Source: Dryomyza anilis | Lineage: Eukaryota; Arthropoda; Insecta; Diptera; Dryomyzidae | Direction of reading: 5' to 3' | Assembly: GCA_951804985.1 (NCBI GenBank) | Contig: OX638133.1 | Location: forward strand, 10,436,501-10,500,500 | DNA: 64,000 nt | Shown: positions 22,600-33,138 of the stretch, in pieces | How positions within the stretch are numbered: position 1 is the stretch's first letter | Layout: each line of letters opens with the position of its first letter | The notes under the pieces: generated by a model | Database searches by the model: none | What the model was told of the DNA's origin: nothing | The model's input: only the letters and a program-made list of their open reading frames with translations | Program-made: the position numbers and the translations under genes

Positions 22600-22722
22600 A
22601 TTTGGTATTTTTTTTTCGGTAATTTTTATATTTTAATTTTTATTTCCTTTATTGATCCTCACGATCCTCACGTGTGCAGCTGCAATTGGAAAATGAAGTA
22701 CTTGATGTCAGGGGCGCCGTTT

Positions 22723-22728
22723 CTTATA
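22723..22728 (-). promoter_or_regulatory. Candidate TATA box of the 22.1 kb gene
   Basis: The complement reads TATAAG within CATATAAGAAACGG, 124 bases upstream of the start codon. It is weaker than the boxes of the neighbouring genes. Confidence 0.45.
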
Positions 22729-23387
22729 TGGTATCGGATCGGAAAAGTGCACGACGAAGACGACGACGCCTGACAGCCAGCCCATGGTGCAGTCGAACAT
22801 GTGCAGTCGATATCTATGGGATTTGCTGCCCTTATCTGCCATGTGCGTTGCATGCAGACAGACAGAGTTCATTTCGAATTCTTTGATTTTTTCTTTCTTT
22901 TGTGCGAACGTAAATCTGTTCTTTGATTTCCCTCAATTATGTGTTGTTGATTTATGCTGCATATTTTTACCTGTTTATCTACCTTTTATTTCGCTGAGTG
23001 TGTGTTTTGTATTTTGTTTTAAATGTGTGTGAGTGTTAATGAAAATGCACTTAACTGCAGGTAGCCGTCGACGAAATCACGTTATCGTCTATGCTCTGTA
23101 AGACTATCATCTTTGAAATGCATCATAGAATGGAATAGCGTCAAAATTAAATAGTGCTTCTGATATTTTGATATATAACTGTGGCATTAATCTGATGTTA
23201 GGCACAAAAATTTATAATTAAATGCTATCGGTAGTCATAATGCATAACTAATTCTATTCATATTTTCGAGAATTCGAAAAATTAAATTTTTCTATAGAAC
23301 AAAGATAACATTTGTTGTAGCCAAGACTTGATACTCAAACAAATATCGATTTTAATTTTATTTCAGTTCGGTTTTTAGCTTAATAAC
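22729..23387. other. Upstream flank of the 22.1 kb gene
   Basis: 22740-22870 is GC-richer with GACGAAGACGACGACGCC, CATGTGCAGTCGATATC and GCATGCAGACAGACAGAG. This could be proximal control sequence; the rest is AT-rich. Small open frames here have no protein-like features. Confidence 0.35.
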
Positions 23388-24441
23388 ACTAGACAACAAA
23401 TGGAGACCTTTTATAAATATCTCCGATCTTAGTATGATTTTCCGATAGATTTCAAGATTATAATCACTACCTCATACTCAGTTTTTTCAGATTGCCTCAA
23501 GTTTTGAAGTTATTACGTAATACAAATATATGGCAATTTTCGTGTTTCTCTACATATTTTGGACTTTAACATTTTACAGATTTGAGATACAATTTCTTTT
23601 ATATTTCTCTCAGAATACTTTAGCTAATATTTTGAAATAAACTATATTTAATTCTTATAAATCTGACCAAAGTTATGACCAGTCAAAGAAAAAAAATATT
23701 GAGTTAAAGGAGTACCTATTATTTATGGCATAACATATTAAGTTTTCATATTTCAATAAAATTACATATCATATGTGAAACTAGATCCATAATTCTATGA
23801 TACCTCTTACTTTGTTTTTGCAAATCACTCATTAAGTCTTCGGATTAAATACAAATTCACGCTTTCCATGGGTTTGCCCCAGTATCCTATAATAGAGTCA
23901 ATTGAAGATCACCTACTAAATGTTTATACTGTTAAAATAAAATTCAATTATTTTCCTGCTTATGTTCATATCGAACAAAAAAAAAGATACATTTTCAACC
24001 GAATTTGTAAATTTCCCTTTAAGCTGAGGACTTAAAGAGTGATTTGCAAAAACAAAGTAAAGGGAAGTATAGAATTATAGATCAAGTCTGATATAAGATA
24101 TGTACTTTTATTTAATTATGAAAATCATAGATGTTATGCAATAAATAATAGGTGCACCTGAAAAATTGATATTTTTTGCCAGATAAATACGAATTTCAAG
24201 TGGTTTATATCACAATATTAGCTGAAGTACTCCCAATGGAATACAAGAGAAATGTGATCTCAAATCTGTGAACTCAAATCTGTTAAAAGTTATAGACCAA
24301 AATATGTAGAAAAACACGAGAATTGTCATATATTTACGTAATAACTCAAAAACTTGAGGCAATCTGAAAAAACTGAGTATGAGGTAGTGATTAAAATCTG
24401 GACGTCCATCGGAAAATCATACTGAGATCGCGAATAATTTT
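23388..24441. mobile_element. Foldback element with arms of about 430 bp
   Basis: The left arm runs from CACTAGACAACAAATGGAGA through TTAGTATGATTTTCCGAT, CTACCTCATACTCAGTTTTT and TTTCGTGTTTCTCTACATAT to CAAATCACTCATTAAGTC (about 23845). The right arm (about 24030-24436) carries the reverse complements in mirrored order. The loop of about 180 bases is unique. No protein is encoded. The right end is cut off by the mini-me copy starting at 24443. Pieces of the family also lie at 9040-9410 and 15190-15295. Confidence 0.75.
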
Positions 24442-24442
24442 T

Positions 24443-25040
24443 ATACCCTACACTAAGAGTGAAGGTATATTCAGTTTGGAACGCCGTTTGTAACACCCGG
24501 AAGGAAGCATCTCCGGTATGGAAAAGTATATATATTCTTGATCAGCATGATCTCCTGAGTCGATGTCCGTCTGTACGTCTGTTCGTCTGTCTGTCTGTCT
24601 CTCTGTCTGCTGAAATCACGATTACAGAAAAACTAGAAGAATGAAACTCCTAATTTATATTACTTATATATCTACGCTATCTGTGAAAATGGGCATGATC
24701 AGTCCATTATGACCTGTGAACCGACCACTTATGTTCAAATTTAAACTTTTTTTGCTCAAATATATATTGACTTCATGTTCAAATACATGAAAATAATGTT
24801 CTCCCGCGAAACGACTTGTGGTTTCCAAAAAAAATCGAAATTCGGTGCACCTACCCATTTGTAAATCAAATGTATCAAATGAATGGAAATTCTTCACCGA
24901 TAGAAAGTTTGTAGTTATTTTCAGGATTCATATACCCTGGTGACCTATATACAACTTTGATTGGTGCCCACACATATGTGTAGGGTATTTATAGTCGGCT
25001 TAGACCGACTATAATTTTTATAATCCTAACTATTATAATA
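24443..25040 (+). mobile_element. mini-me/DINE-1-like element at the end of the foldback arm
   Basis: It runs from ATACCCTACACTAAGAGTG to TAGTCGGCTTAGACCGACTA and about 30 bases beyond. The TTGATCAGCATGATCTCCTG core and (GTCT)n run at 24565-24610 are present, and the distal CCCAACTGGTT terminus is missing. Confidence 0.82.
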
Positions 25041-25084
25041 ACAGCTACTATAAAATATCCGTACAGTTTCGTTTATTAATCAAG

Positions 25085-25286
25085 ATTACAACAGACAAAC
25101 GGTCATGCTGATCAAGAATATAATATATAAATAAAGTATATAAATAATATATATGTAAGTATATAATATATAAATAATATATAAAGTATATATTATATAC
25201 TTTTCCATAAAGGAGATGCTTCCTTCTGGGTGTTACAAACGGTGTACTAAACTGAATATACCCTTTTACTCTTAGTGTAGGGTATA
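25085..25286 (-). mobile_element. Truncated inverted mini-me fragment with expanded TA tract
   Basis: The reverse-orientation head of the element is present: GGTCATGCTGATCAAGAATA, then GAGATGCTTCCTTCTGGGTG and ACTCTTAGTGTAGGGTAT. The TA-rich part has grown to about 80 bases (25120-25200) compared with about 12 in other copies. It faces the preceding copy, giving a palindromic pair. Confidence 0.75.
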
Positions 25287-25923
25287 ACAAGTATATATAT
25301 TATGTACGAAGGTCAATTTTGGCAGAATGAAAATGCAAGCATGAGGTTACGGCAACCGAATGTGCAGTTGCGCAGACTAACATTTCGGTTATAGTAAAAT
25401 AACGTACGCTCATTTTAATGAAATGAGGTTACAACAAATGTGTTTCGGTTGCAACACGGAAACTTTGGTTCAATTAAGCTCATGCCAAATGAAGATTTTT
25501 CTGAGTGTAGTTATTTATATTTTACATATTAATTTATTTATATAGAAATTCGATAAATTTATGTAATAGTCGTATAAAAACTAAAATAAGCCATGATATA
25601 TTTGGAAATAAAAGAACACCCAAAAAATGTACGTTTGGCATTGAGGTTGCCAAAAATAAAAATATTAGTTGTAACAACTAACTTTATTCGGTTAAAATAA
25701 AATTTGTACACATTGGTTGATGAAATTGATTGATGATATGTATTCGGTTGACACACGAAATTAAATAATTTATAAACATCAAGTTGTGTTAAAACTGTTC
25801 TAGATTGGTTCTAGACCACTATTACCCCCTCTCCGTTTAGGCTATAAGTGCCGACTTAGCAGTTGCAAGAATCGAATAAGTGGATTGGGCAATAAGTTGG
25901 TTGGCGCCCTTATAATATTTGTT
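25287..25923. other. Intergenic DNA with a MITE end
   Basis: TTTTTCTGAGTGTAGTT at 25497-25513 equals the right end of the TA-flanked MITE at 60235-60449, so a diverged member may span part of 25300-25510. AAGTGCCGACTTAGCAGTTG at 25848 resembles the end of the 46.4 kb element. No gene. Confidence 0.4.
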
Positions 25924-25990
25924 CAACTATTATACAAAACAAGGCAAATCCCGTTTATACATGGATTTGCCTTGTTTTGTTTAATAGTTT
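25924..25990. repeat. Near-perfect hairpin
   Basis: ACAAAACAAGGCAAATCC at 25934-25951 pairs perfectly with GGATTTGCCTTGTTTTGT at 25963-25980 across an 11-base loop. Pairing continues outward through AACTATTA and TAATAGTT with two mismatches, for about 28 bp of stem. It is not shared with other repeats in the window. Confidence 0.7.
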
Positions 25991-27296
25991 TATAAAAATC
26001 AGATTTGAGCTACAAATTTTTGAATAATATTTCGGTATATTATACGTTATACTCTTTTAGAAGAGCGTCAACTAATATTTGTCTAAACCTGGGCTAATAG
26101 TCATAGTTTAACTCTGAATATGATCATATTAACCATTTAGTATTCTTGTGATGAACTGTATTCATGTTTTCTTTCAGTTATGAAATATAAAAACTGTCAA
26201 CATATTCCATAACCATATTTTTATGAGGTAAATCATATCATATTTTATTGCATTATTACATGATTAAAATAAACAAAGTATTTATTATTTTATGACATAT
26301 TAACTTGTATCTATTAAAAAAAAAATCTATAAAATAACTATTAAATATTATTTTTTGTATAGCGCTTATTTTTTTTTAATATTTCCCTATTTTACGATTT
26401 CTGTCTCCTATTATATTATACAAAATGCAAGTAAATACCGCATTCACTCCCTCACAGCTTGTGTTCATTACAAAGTTCTCAAATTTTCTACACAAAATTT
26501 CAATTTAATTGCAGGTTTTTTTTTTATAGTCTCAAGTAAAAATTGTATGTACTATACCATGACCGATTGGTAATTGAAACCAATGCACTGTGTGTTACTT
26601 ATGTTCGAGGTCACAAAACCCATAAAACATATAATGTTTTCCATTAAAAACAACATACAGAACGAAAGAATGAATAGTTGTTCGACGCATTCTTTATACG
26701 CACCGGCTGAGATTTCAATTAACCTTTTGTTACGGTCATCGTAAATGTTTTGGTGATTTTTTTTGGTTCTTGGTCTAAGAATCAGCTGATCCTTGAATGA
26801 TGATCGATTTACTATTAGCTCGTTAACTGTCAACCCTTTTCGGTTACATTTCTTCTGTTGGTTTTTTCACAAAATTTTTATGATGATTTGATAACAATTC
26901 GGCGTCATATATTATCGGCTTAAATACATATATTATTTCGGGAATATATATCCTTTGCATTTGTAAAAACAAATGCACAATACCGCACCAAAATGACGTG
27001 TAATTTCGAGTACCTATTATTGAATATTGTATGGCATGTAATAAAACACTTTTCACAAATAAACAAAGTAAAAATATATCTGGGTTTTGGGATGTTTGTA
27101 TAGCACAAACAAACTTAATGGATTTTACCTAAGATATGAATTTTTCACGGATATCTGTAACGTTTTGTTTTGTTCCGAAGTTGTACAAAAATATTTAATT
27201 TCAGGAATTTAGACAATTTGAATTATCGCATATTATTAAAGTTCTAGTAAAACACTTTTATTGCATTTATTATTGTATATTAAGTTCCAGTTTTCG
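25991..27296. other. AT-rich intergenic DNA
   Basis: No supported gene. Two adjacent minus-strand open frames of 93 and 70 codons at 26552-27056 have somewhat protein-like composition but no signal peptide, motif or promoter that I can defend. Confidence 0.4.
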
Positions 27297-27927
27297 AACA
27301 CAAGTTTAAACTTGGTTTTAAACTTTTCTACATTTTCAAACACTTATAATTCATAATCAAAACAAGCCGAATAATGATAAATTTTACCGAAAGAAAGACA
27401 ATCAGTAGTCAGTTAATTTGATATTTTTAATATTTGTTATGTGTTGCCTTTAGACGAAATGATATCTAGTTTAAACTAAGTTTAATATAAAAATGTAACT
27501 GATAAATTGAAATACTAAACCTTAAAAAATCAGTTAATGTTTGGAATTTCAATCGTTAGCTAAAATAATGAGCATCATTTAGATTTAGTATTTTCAGTGC
27601 ATCTTTAAACTTAGTTTAAAGTTTACCACATTTTAAAACGGTTATATTTTCTAATGAAAACGATGAAATGTAGTGAAACTTAAGAGTTATACAGACAATC
27701 AAAAATCAGTTTATACTACATTTTAAATATTTATGATATTCTGACTATAGACCATACGACATCTAGTTTTAACTAAGATTAATTAGAAAATGTGACTCAC
27801 TCTAAATAGCCATATTCTTTTTAAATTTTAGAAATTGTCAATTATTTATATAAAATGTAGTATTAACTGACTTCTGATTGTCTGCATGACTGGAAATTTT
27901 TACTTGAAAACTGACAAGTAACATTTT
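27297..27927. repeat. Diverged tandem units containing AGTTTAAACT palindromes
   Basis: Two units of about 300 bases (from about 27300 and 27600) share, in order, a TTTAAACTTAGTTT-like palindrome, ACAATCARNARTCAGTT, TTAATATTTRTKATRT, and ATCTAGTTTWAACTAAG. Similar palindromes recur at 40080-40690. Confidence 0.5.
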
Positions 27928-28203
27928 GAATATATCGTCGTTGTAGAACGAAAAGTCACCAAATACATTTTCAAAATGCTAAATATTCATTTACAAAAAT
28001 GTTTATATATCTGTCAGTTTTCAATCGATGTTCTCAATTTTTTTACCACATGATAAGAAAATGAAAATCTATCAATTGATGTTTCAACTTTTAAAATGTA
28101 TCAACTACTTTTTATAATATTAATCAACAAACTCTAAATTTAAGTTTTTCATAAAAATGTATTTGGTGACTTTTAGTTCTACAACGACGATATATTTGAT
28201 GAG
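27928..28203. mobile_element. Short inverted-repeat element (hairpin MITE)
   Basis: GAATATATCGTCGTTGTAGA plus ACGAAAAGTCACCAAATACA at the left pairs with TGTATTTGGTGACTTTTAGT plus TCTACAACGACGATATATTT at the right. Arms are about 48 bp with few mismatches, and the internal loop is AT-rich. It is non-coding; no obvious sister copy is in the window. Confidence 0.65.
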
Positions 28204-28676
28204 TTAAAAATTTGCTAACGACGATTTGAAACCTTACTCAACAAAAACCATTTGAAAAATATGAATGAACGAAGGTCGATTCATTGATCGCGCCCAAAAT
28301 CACGTACCTACTAACTAAAATGAACTTCAACAAAAAAAAAATGTTAAAAAAACTAATATTTGTTGATTTAACATAATTACATGAATTACAAAAAGCTACA
28401 ACATTTACAAAAGATTCAACACCCAACCACATGAATAACGCCACATATAATATAACCCAAAACTAATTTGCATTGAAATTGTCGAACCCTGTAAAACTAC
28501 GCCAAACCACGTTTTCCCGAGCTAAACTTTGAATAAAACGAAAGTAAATTTTGATCTATTTGTAAAAGAAATTAACACCTTGATCAGCGCTGGATGGAAG
28601 CCAATCGAATCGGGGGAACAAACCCGAGAGAACTTTGGCTCAATAATTACGCGATCAGTAGTATTTGTTACCAAGG
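28204..28676. other. 5' flank of the 28.8 kb gene
   Basis: The last 120 bases are GC-richer (AGCGCTGGATGGAAGCCAAT, CGAATCGGGGGAACAAACCC) and end in the TATA box. This is likely the proximal promoter. Nothing else is seen. Confidence 0.4.
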
Positions 28677-28685
28677 TATAAAAAG
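28677..28685 (+). promoter_or_regulatory. TATA box of the 28.8 kb gene
   Basis: TATAAAAAG is followed 32 bases later by the initiator-like TCAAGT at 28709-28714. This would give a leader of about 98 nucleotides. Confidence 0.75.
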
Positions 28686-28808
28686 CGTACAGTACTCTGG
28701 CAGGTGCATCAAGTACTATCGAACTTTGTGACGAGCAACAAGATACGGATTAAACGGAAATATTTTCAAAACTAACTAAAAAAAATAGATCAAATATTCA
28801 AATACAAA

Positions 28809-29189
28809 ATGAATTCCGTTACCATTTTTGCACTCATCTGTTTTCTGGCACATTCTACAGCTGTGCCAGTGGATATTATCGAAGTTCCTGTAGTTAGTGA
28901 TAGTGAAGCATTACCTACGGAGGAGATTACTGTTCAAGCAGTGCCAATTTCATTACTTGACGTTGAGAGCACCAATTTTTCTGATAATGCTGAAGATTCG
29001 GTTGCTGCCAACGAAGAATTGCAACGTTCTGCACGCGGTTTGGGTCTTGGATTTGGCGCATTAGGTGGCAAATTTGGCGGTTTTGGTCTGGGACATGGCC
29101 TCAAAGGTTTCGGCGGTTTTGGTGGATTCGGCAGTTTTCACGGATTTGGTGGTCTGAAATTCAAGCCACTCTTCCATAAGTTTGGTTGA
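28809..29189 (+). CDS. Small secreted Gly/Phe-rich protein
   Basis: The 126-residue protein has a signal peptide (1-18, ending STA), an acidic pro-region (19-71) rich in V/E/D/S, the site LQRSAR (71-76), and a Gly/Phe/Leu/His tail (GFGALGGKFGGFG, GFGGFGGFGSFHGFG) ending FHKFG. NEELQRSAR closely parallels NEALQRNAR in the 39.1 kb gene, which suggests a shared processing site or common origin. Leader, TATA box and AATAAA (29269-29274) are all in place and no intron is needed. It is most likely an extracellular structural or cuticle-associated protein; a glycine-rich secreted peptide is the alternative. Confidence 0.84.
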   Translation: MNSVTIFALICFLAHSTAVPVDIIEVPVVSDSEALPTEEITVQAVPISLLDVESTNFSDNAEDSVAANEELQRSARGLGLGFGALGGKFGGFGLGHGLKGFGGFGGFGSFHGFGGLKFKPLFHKFG

Positions 29190-29274
29190 TTTTATTGTAG
29201 TTTGTATATGCAAATATTAGAACAATTTTTTGTAGTTTTAAGAAATTTTATAATCTTTGTAAGTAGTCAATAAA

Positions 29275-29929
29275 ATGTACCTATTAATAAAAGATAATTA
29301 AAAATATTAGAAAATTTTAAGTTATTATTCATTTATAATATTTTGGAGCGCTCTGAAAATGAAGTCATTAACGAGACCCGTTTTTGAACTCTCAGACTTA
29401 TAAAGGTATCGTATTTAAGATGGTTTTCGGAGCTCTCCAAACTATTTTCCATAAAAGAGTTATATTTAGGAGCTAATTAGGAACTCTCATAAATAAGACT
29501 CATAAAAGCAGCAAATTTAAAATTTTTCCTAAACGTTCAATAAATTTACTTCCAAAAAAAATCTCTATTTTCGAAGCCCTCTGAAAAATGGCTTATAAAG
29601 AGACTCATTTGGAAGTTTATTGGGAACACTTACTAAAAGACTCATTAAAGTATCCTATTAGGAGTATTTAGGAAGCCTATTTATTTTATTTTTGTAAATT
29701 GAACGAACATACAATATACATATTTGATGGATTTACTTGAACTTGGATGTATTTTCGCGAATCTTTAATTATGATAACCTATTATATTGGACTCAATAAA
29801 GAGTCTCTTTGCATTTTTGAAGATGGGTAAATTCTGGATTATGATCAAAAAGTTCTCCAAAAAGTTGAATGTTTTAGGGATATTTAAAATTCTTATATAG
29901 TTTGGGTCTCTTTAACATACTTAAATACA
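29275..29929. other. Intergenic DNA with diverged short repeats
   Basis: Loose repeats of GAGACTCAT, AAGTTTATTGGGAA and CTCTGAAAA words occur. GATGGGTAAAT...TTTTAGGGATATTTAAA (29823-29888) reappears in diverged form at 32140-32220 on the other side of the A-rich block. No gene. Confidence 0.45.
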
Positions 29930-30733
29930 CAAAATCAAAAACAAAACAAAAACACAACATCAAAATCAAAAACACAAAAACAAAAACAAAAGCAAAAACA
30001 CACAAACTAAAACATAAGCAAAACCATAAACAAAAGCAAAGACAAAAACAAAAGCAAAAACACAAAATCAAAACACAAAAACAAAAGCAAAAACACAAAA
30101 ACAAATGCAAAAACAAAAACATAAGCAAAAACATAAAAACAAAAACACAAAAGCAAAAAACAAAAACCCAAAAACACAAAAGCAAAAACAAAACAAAAAC
30201 ACGAAAATAAAAGTAAAACACAAGGGCAAAAAACACAAAAATAAAGGCAAAACACAAAAGCAAAAACGCAAAAGAAAGGCAAAAACTAAATCAAAACACA
30301 AAAGCAAAGACACAAAAGCAAAACTCAAAATCAAAAATAAAAAAAAAACACAAAAGAAAAACACTAAAGCAAAAACACAAAATTAAAAGAAGCAAAAACA
30401 GAAAAGCAAAACACAAAATTAAAAGCAAAAACAGAAAAGAAAAAGCATAAAAGCAAAACACAAATGCAAAAACACAAAACATAAACAAGAGAAAAGAAAA
30501 GAAAAGGAAAAAAAAGAAAATTAAATAAAATAAAAGCAAAAACACAAAAACTAAATTAAAACACAAAAAAAAACAAAAGCAAAAACACAAAAGAAAATCA
30601 CAAAAGCAAAAACACAAAAGAAAAACACAAAAGAAAAAACGCAAAAACAAATGCAAAAACACAAAAGCAAAAACAAAATGTAAAAAATACAACAACAAAA
30701 ACTCAAAACCAAAAGCATAACAAAAGAAAAACA
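29930..30733. repeat. A-rich cryptic simple repeat, CAAAAACACAAAAG type
   Basis: About 800 bases are almost only A and C with scattered G, built from ACAAAA, CACAAAAG and AAGCAAAAA words. Long open frames on both strands (Lys/Gln/His one way, Phe/Cys/Val the other) follow from the composition. The block continues beyond the mini-me copy at 31766-32010. Confidence 0.85.
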
Positions 30734-31449
30734 AACCAGTTGGGAAGGTTAGATCACATGGGAAATTTTAAAGTAGGTGGAATTATGATAGTTAGGATTA
30801 TCAAAATTATAGTCGGTCTAAGCCGACTATAAATACCCTACACATATGTGTGGTTACCATTCAAAGTGATATATAGGTCACCAGGGTATACGAATCCTGA
30901 AAATAACTACAAACATTCAATCGCTGAAGAATTTCCATTCATTTGATACCCATATTTACAAAAGGGTAGGTGTACCGAATTTCGATTTTTTTTTCTGAAC
31001 CACAAGTCTTTTCGCCGAAAAACATTATTATGATGTATTTGAGCATGATGTCAATATATATTTGACCAAAAAAGTTTACCTAAGCACGTATACATAAAAA
31101 TTGATATTTATATGTACATTTTATATGAGGTATTTGAACATAAGTGGTCGGATCATAGGTCACAATGGACCGATCTCGCCAATTTTTTCGCACATACAGC
31201 GTAGGTATATAAGTAATCTAAGTTATAAGTTTCATTTATCTAGCTCTTCAATTTTAAAAGTAGTAGGGATTTCAACATACAGACAGACAGACGGACAGAC
31301 AGACGGACAGACGGACATCGCTAAATCGACTCAGGAGGTCATGCTGATCAAGAATATATATACTTTTCCATACCGGAGATGCTTCCTTCTGGGTGTTACA
31401 AACGGCGTACCATACTGAATATACCCTTTCACTCTTAGTGTAGGGTATA
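30734..31449 (-). mobile_element. mini-me/DINE-1-like element inside the A-rich block
   Basis: It is complete from AACCAGTTGGGAAGGTTAGA to ACTCTTAGTGTAGGGTAT and close to the 13584-14300 copy. The (GACA)n run at 31280-31313 is slightly different in length and phase. CAAAAACAC-type DNA on both sides indicates insertion into that block. No coding capacity. Confidence 0.87.
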
Positions 31450-31765
31450 AAAAGAAAAGAACAGAAAAGAAAAGAAAAGGAAAGAAAAGAAAGGAAAAGA
31501 AAAGAAAAGAAAAGAAAAGAAAAGAAAAGAAAAGAAAAGAAAAGAAAAGAAAAGAAAAGAAAAGAAAAGAAAAGAAAAGAAAAGAAAAGAAAAGAAAAGA
31601 AAAGAAAAGAAAAGAAAATAAAAGAAAAGAAAAGAAAAGAAAAGAAAAGAAAAGAAAAGAAAATAAAAGAAAAGAAAAGAAAAGAAAAGAAAAGAAAAGA
31701 AAAGAAAAGAAAAGAAAAGAAAAGAAAAGAAAAGAAAAGAAAAGAAAAGAAAAGAAAAGAAAATT
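31450..31765. repeat. (AAAAG)n microsatellite, about 63 units
   Basis: The pentanucleotide tract has few interruptions (AAAAC, AAAGG, AAAAT variants) and starts directly at the mini-me terminus GGGTAT. The opposite-strand frame reads as SFLFF repeats and is not a gene. Confidence 0.95.
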
Positions 31766-32010
31766 AAATGAAATAAAAGCAAAAACACAAAAACTAAATT
31801 AAAACACAAAAAAAAGCAAAAACAGAAAATCAAAAGCATAAACACAAAAGCAAAACACAAAAGCAAAAACAAATGCAAAAACAAATGCAAAAACACAATA
31901 TAAAATACACAACAACAAAAACTCAAAACCAAAAGCATAAAAAAAGAAAAACACAAAATCACAACACAAAACCAAAAACAAAAAAACAAAAGCAGAAACA
32001 AACACAACAA
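31766..32010. repeat. A-rich cryptic repeat, right part
   Basis: This is a continuation of the CAAAAACACAAAAG-type DNA. AACAACAAAAACTCAAAACC followed by AAAAGCATAA occurs at both 30689 and 31910, showing that a segment of the block was duplicated. Confidence 0.8.
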
Positions 32011-32102
32011 ATAAACTGAATTAGACTATAGAAAATAAATAATAAAAAGGTTATTTTTATTAATAAAATCACTACATATCATTGAATTCACAAAATCTTT
32101 GC

Positions 32103-32129
32103 TCGAGTCGTGCACGGGTCCAGCTAGTA
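32103..32129 (+). mobile_element. Possible Helitron-type 3' terminus
   Basis: CTCGAGTCGTGCACGGGTCC AGCTAG is followed by T. A terminal CTAG before T and a GC-rich preceding stretch are typical of Helitron 3' ends. The family and the 5' end were not identified, so this is tentative. Confidence 0.35.
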
Positions 32130-32517
32130 AATAATAAAGTTGATGGGTAAATCTCTGTTTACGGATATCAATTTTTGCTATTTTAAGACTTCAAATATGT
32201 ATGTTTTAGGGGTATTTAAAGTCTCACCAATTGAAGGTTTATAGACCCATTAAATCTAGCTCTCTACCTAAGTTTCGGAAGCCGTTTTGAGGGAAAAACT
32301 CAAAAATTGGACTCATAGATGTATCATAAAAAACTGGGTAAAATTGAGAATGAAAACACTGCAAAATGAAAAAGATGAAGTGAAATGAAAACGATTAAGA
32401 ATTTTAATTACATATAACATTATATTTCTACAATAACTCTTAACTCTTTACAATAGTTTTATACAAATATAACTCTACATTCTATGGTAATTTTAAAATT
32501 AAACTTAATATCTAATT

Positions 32518-33062
32518 CTACGTGTATTTCCTAAATTTATCACGTACGATAATCGCTGTCATAAAACGAAATTCTCTCTGCGCACCCTTTTTTGGCTTTA
32601 TATGGATTTTCGTAGGTTTCATATTTTGTATCTCTTCTTTTTGGTATTTTTTAGGAAATACATCATATGACGCTATATTACTACTTTCTGTAGTGATCTC
32701 AAGCTGCACAGTTGGCGTGGTCGCTGGACTTGTAGACTTTATAATTTTATCCGTAGAACCATGTTGCGCTGGTGCGGCCGGAGTATAAATCCAATTCTTG
32801 GTACTTGTTCGTAGATTTCTTACAATTATTTGTATATTATTCTGTAGGACATTCAGAAAATCATCGCTCACTAAAAAAAAATGTGTATCAGAACTTTAAA
32901 TTTAAAACCTATTCTTTAAGTTATACTTTCTGGTGTCACATTCTCAACGTAATCCTTATCGACGTTTAATAGGTTATCCTTTGGTACCGGTCGTGTACTA
33001 CATAGTACTATTGAATTTATAGAAATTGCTAACAAAATATAAGAAAAATATTTATATAACAT
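32518..33062 (-). CDS. Two-exon gene for a small secreted basic protein
   Basis: Exon 1 is 33062-32927 and exon 2 is 32870-32518, separated by a 56-base intron with donor GTATAA and acceptor TTTTTTTTTAG. The join splits an ATG codon and keeps frame, giving 162 residues. Exon 1 starts MLYKYFSYILLAISINSIVL, a signal peptide, then CSTRPVPKDN. Exon 2 contributes an Asn/Ser/Thr-rich middle (STSPATTPTVQLEITTESS) and a basic C-terminus (KIHIKPKKGAQREFRF). No cysteines remain after the signal region, and glycine is low, unlike the neighbours. A TATA box is 69 bases upstream and ATTAAA at 32403-32408 could direct polyadenylation. The signal peptide, short intron and promoter together support a real gene. 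The family is unknown; fast-evolving secreted proteins such as seminal or salivary products look like this. Confidence 0.72.
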
Positions 33063-33130
33063 TTCTTTTGAGACTTTACAATTAAAATAGCATTGAGTAA
33101 CATTGAGTAGCTCATATTTAAAGGTTTTAT

Positions 33131-33138
33131 TTTATATA
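33131..33138 (-). promoter_or_regulatory. TATA box of the two-exon gene
   Basis: The complement reads TATATAAA, about 69 bases upstream of the exon 1 ATG at 33062. The start of transcription would fall near 33105. Confidence 0.6.

Noticed and set aside
26552..27056. Two adjacent minus-strand frames (93 and 70 codons) that might be parts of a decayed gene
   Set aside because: No recognisable family, the second has no clear link to the first, and both lie in AT-rich DNA where such frames arise by chance.
29902..30734. Long overlapping open frames on both strands (Lys/Gln-rich and Phe/Cys-rich)
   Set aside because: They follow directly from the CAAAAACAC-type composition; there is no start context, domain or codon bias.
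31435..32010. 191-codon minus-strand frame with SFLFF repeats
   Set aside because: It is a translation of the (AAAAG)n microsatellite.
32522..32788. 88-codon plus-strand hydrophobic frame opposite the two-exon gene
   Set aside because: Antisense shadow; the minus-strand model has signal peptide, intron and TATA box.
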